From positions 4,047,465 to 4,111,464 of the forward strand of contig JABAKD010000027.1 of the NCBI GenBank assembly GCA_012845835.1: a DNA stretch of 64,000 bases, given 5' to 3'. Position 1 is the first letter of the stretch. Every line of letters begins with the position of its first letter. This document shows positions 63,166 through 64,000 of the stretch, piece after piece. Under the pieces are notes generated by a model that did no database searches, was not told the origin of the DNA, and saw only the letters and a list, made by a program, of their open reading frames with translations. A program made the position numbers and the translations under genes. The stretch comes from Undaria pinnatifida (Eukaryota; Sar; Phaeophyceae; Laminariales; Alariaceae).

Positions 63166-63763
63166 TCTTAACCTAATTAACATTGACAAGCCTTAGCCCT
63201 TCTAAGAGCCCCCAAATTCCCTCCCTATACTTTCCAAGTTACAGCAGCTGTCCCCCCAAAACGGGTTTCCACTTGTGAAGGTCCCCCCAAAACGGGTTTT
63301 CACTTGTGAAGGCGTTGTCAAGGTTGCGCTTGTTATTTCTCTCAAAAATCATTGTGTTTTTTTTTTGTGTTTTTTGTTATGTTGCTACCTCTGACTCTGC
63401 CGTAGCAAGCCGCTTTTTCCGCAAAGTGATGGAAATTTTAGGGGCTTACTATGTAGGATTCGGGCAATGTCGCGTGCCGCTCCCCCCCCCCCCCCCGGCC
63501 ACCAACCGTGTGCTTCGCATGCCATGAGACAACACCTTTTTGCACACGCCATTACACTCTGCTCGAAACCCTAACAAACCCTGACCCCTGCCCTACCTAC
63601 CCCGGTGGAATTTTTGTCCGGCGAAAATGCCGGCCGATAAAAAGATGTCGACAAAAATGCTCGATCGTATTAAATAACACTTGATATCCCCCCCCTCCCC
63701 CCGATTCTCATACTACTGTATATCCCACATGTTAGGTAGAACAATGTGGAGAAGGCTACTTAC

Positions 63764-64000
63764 GGGTTGCAGCAGTGCACCAACACTCTAATCAACCTTT
63801 TTTTTATCAAGGATAATTCGTTTACGCTTTTGGCTGCGTCATGCAGAAGAACGGGCTGTGCTTCGTCAGCAGATGCTACAATCGCAGAAGTCGGACATCT
63901 CGTATTGTTGAAGCTGGTATACCATGCCGCGATCAATGCAAAGCCTCGAGGGAAATCGTTGTTGGTGGCATCGACAAAATCAGAAATTTCTGGTTGCTCT
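63764..64000 (-). CDS. Open exon at right edge, partial
   Basis: From the edge the minus strand is open for 79 codons: EQPEISDFVDATNNDFPRGF, ALIAAWYTSFNNTRCPTSAI, then LHDAAKSVNELS. It ends at a consensus donor AACCC|GTAAGT at 63763, phase 2. The next gene C exon (62618) enters at phase 0, so either another exon lies between or this belongs to a different gene. Family not recognised. Confidence 0.5.

Overview
This is a eukaryotic nuclear window. Coding sequence sits in short exons with GT/AG splice sites, separated by introns of about 0.1 to 13.7 kb that are packed with transposon debris, microsatellites and minisatellites. No bacterial operon, rRNA operon, CRISPR array or intact tRNA was seen. 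The exon style, a kinesin-light-chain-type TPR protein and a Helitron plus LINE load would suit a large-genome stramenopile such as a brown alga. That is an inference; no marker gene proves it.

Three host genes can be assembled by joining exons whose splice sites and codon phases agree. Gene A (minus, start codon at 19082, running off the left edge) encodes a charged protein that becomes a long coiled coil: 12 exons, at least 606 residues. Gene B (plus, 19474-38888) is a complete 7-exon, 387-residue TPR protein; its start lies 391 bases from that of gene A, head to head. Gene C (minus, about 62618 down to 46339) is unrecognised and has nine supported exons, with one linking exon missing. A further open exon at 63764-64000 may belong to it or to a neighbour. 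B and C converge on a 7.4-kb intergenic block holding a broken LINE reverse transcriptase and several MITE-like repeats.

The main structural surprise is intron 6 of gene B (25092-38764, 13.7 kb). The reading frame and the 42-residue TPR spacing resume exactly on its far side. Inside, on the opposite strand, lie a decayed autonomous-type Helitron (about 26.37-31.27 kb: zinc-binding N region, HUH Rep, two-tyrosine block, PIF1-type helicase), a 0.7-kb inverted-repeat element inserted within it, a candidate Cys-rich gene with a triplicated exon, and a field of complex tandem repeats.

Many apparently undescribed repeat families recur. They include a 1.35-kb element with 17-bp inverted ends that carries its own two-exon reading frame inside gene A intron 5, a MITE-like family built around GGGTC pentamers, a MITE family with CTACGATAGAGGT ends, a family marked by CCAAGTAATTTGTCCCC, a family headed by (GTT)n, tRNA-like SINE relics, and a strongly over-used palindromic word TACCWGGTA.

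All gene models are read by eye from splice signals, phase and peptide character. Transcript data or homolog alignment would be needed to confirm them.
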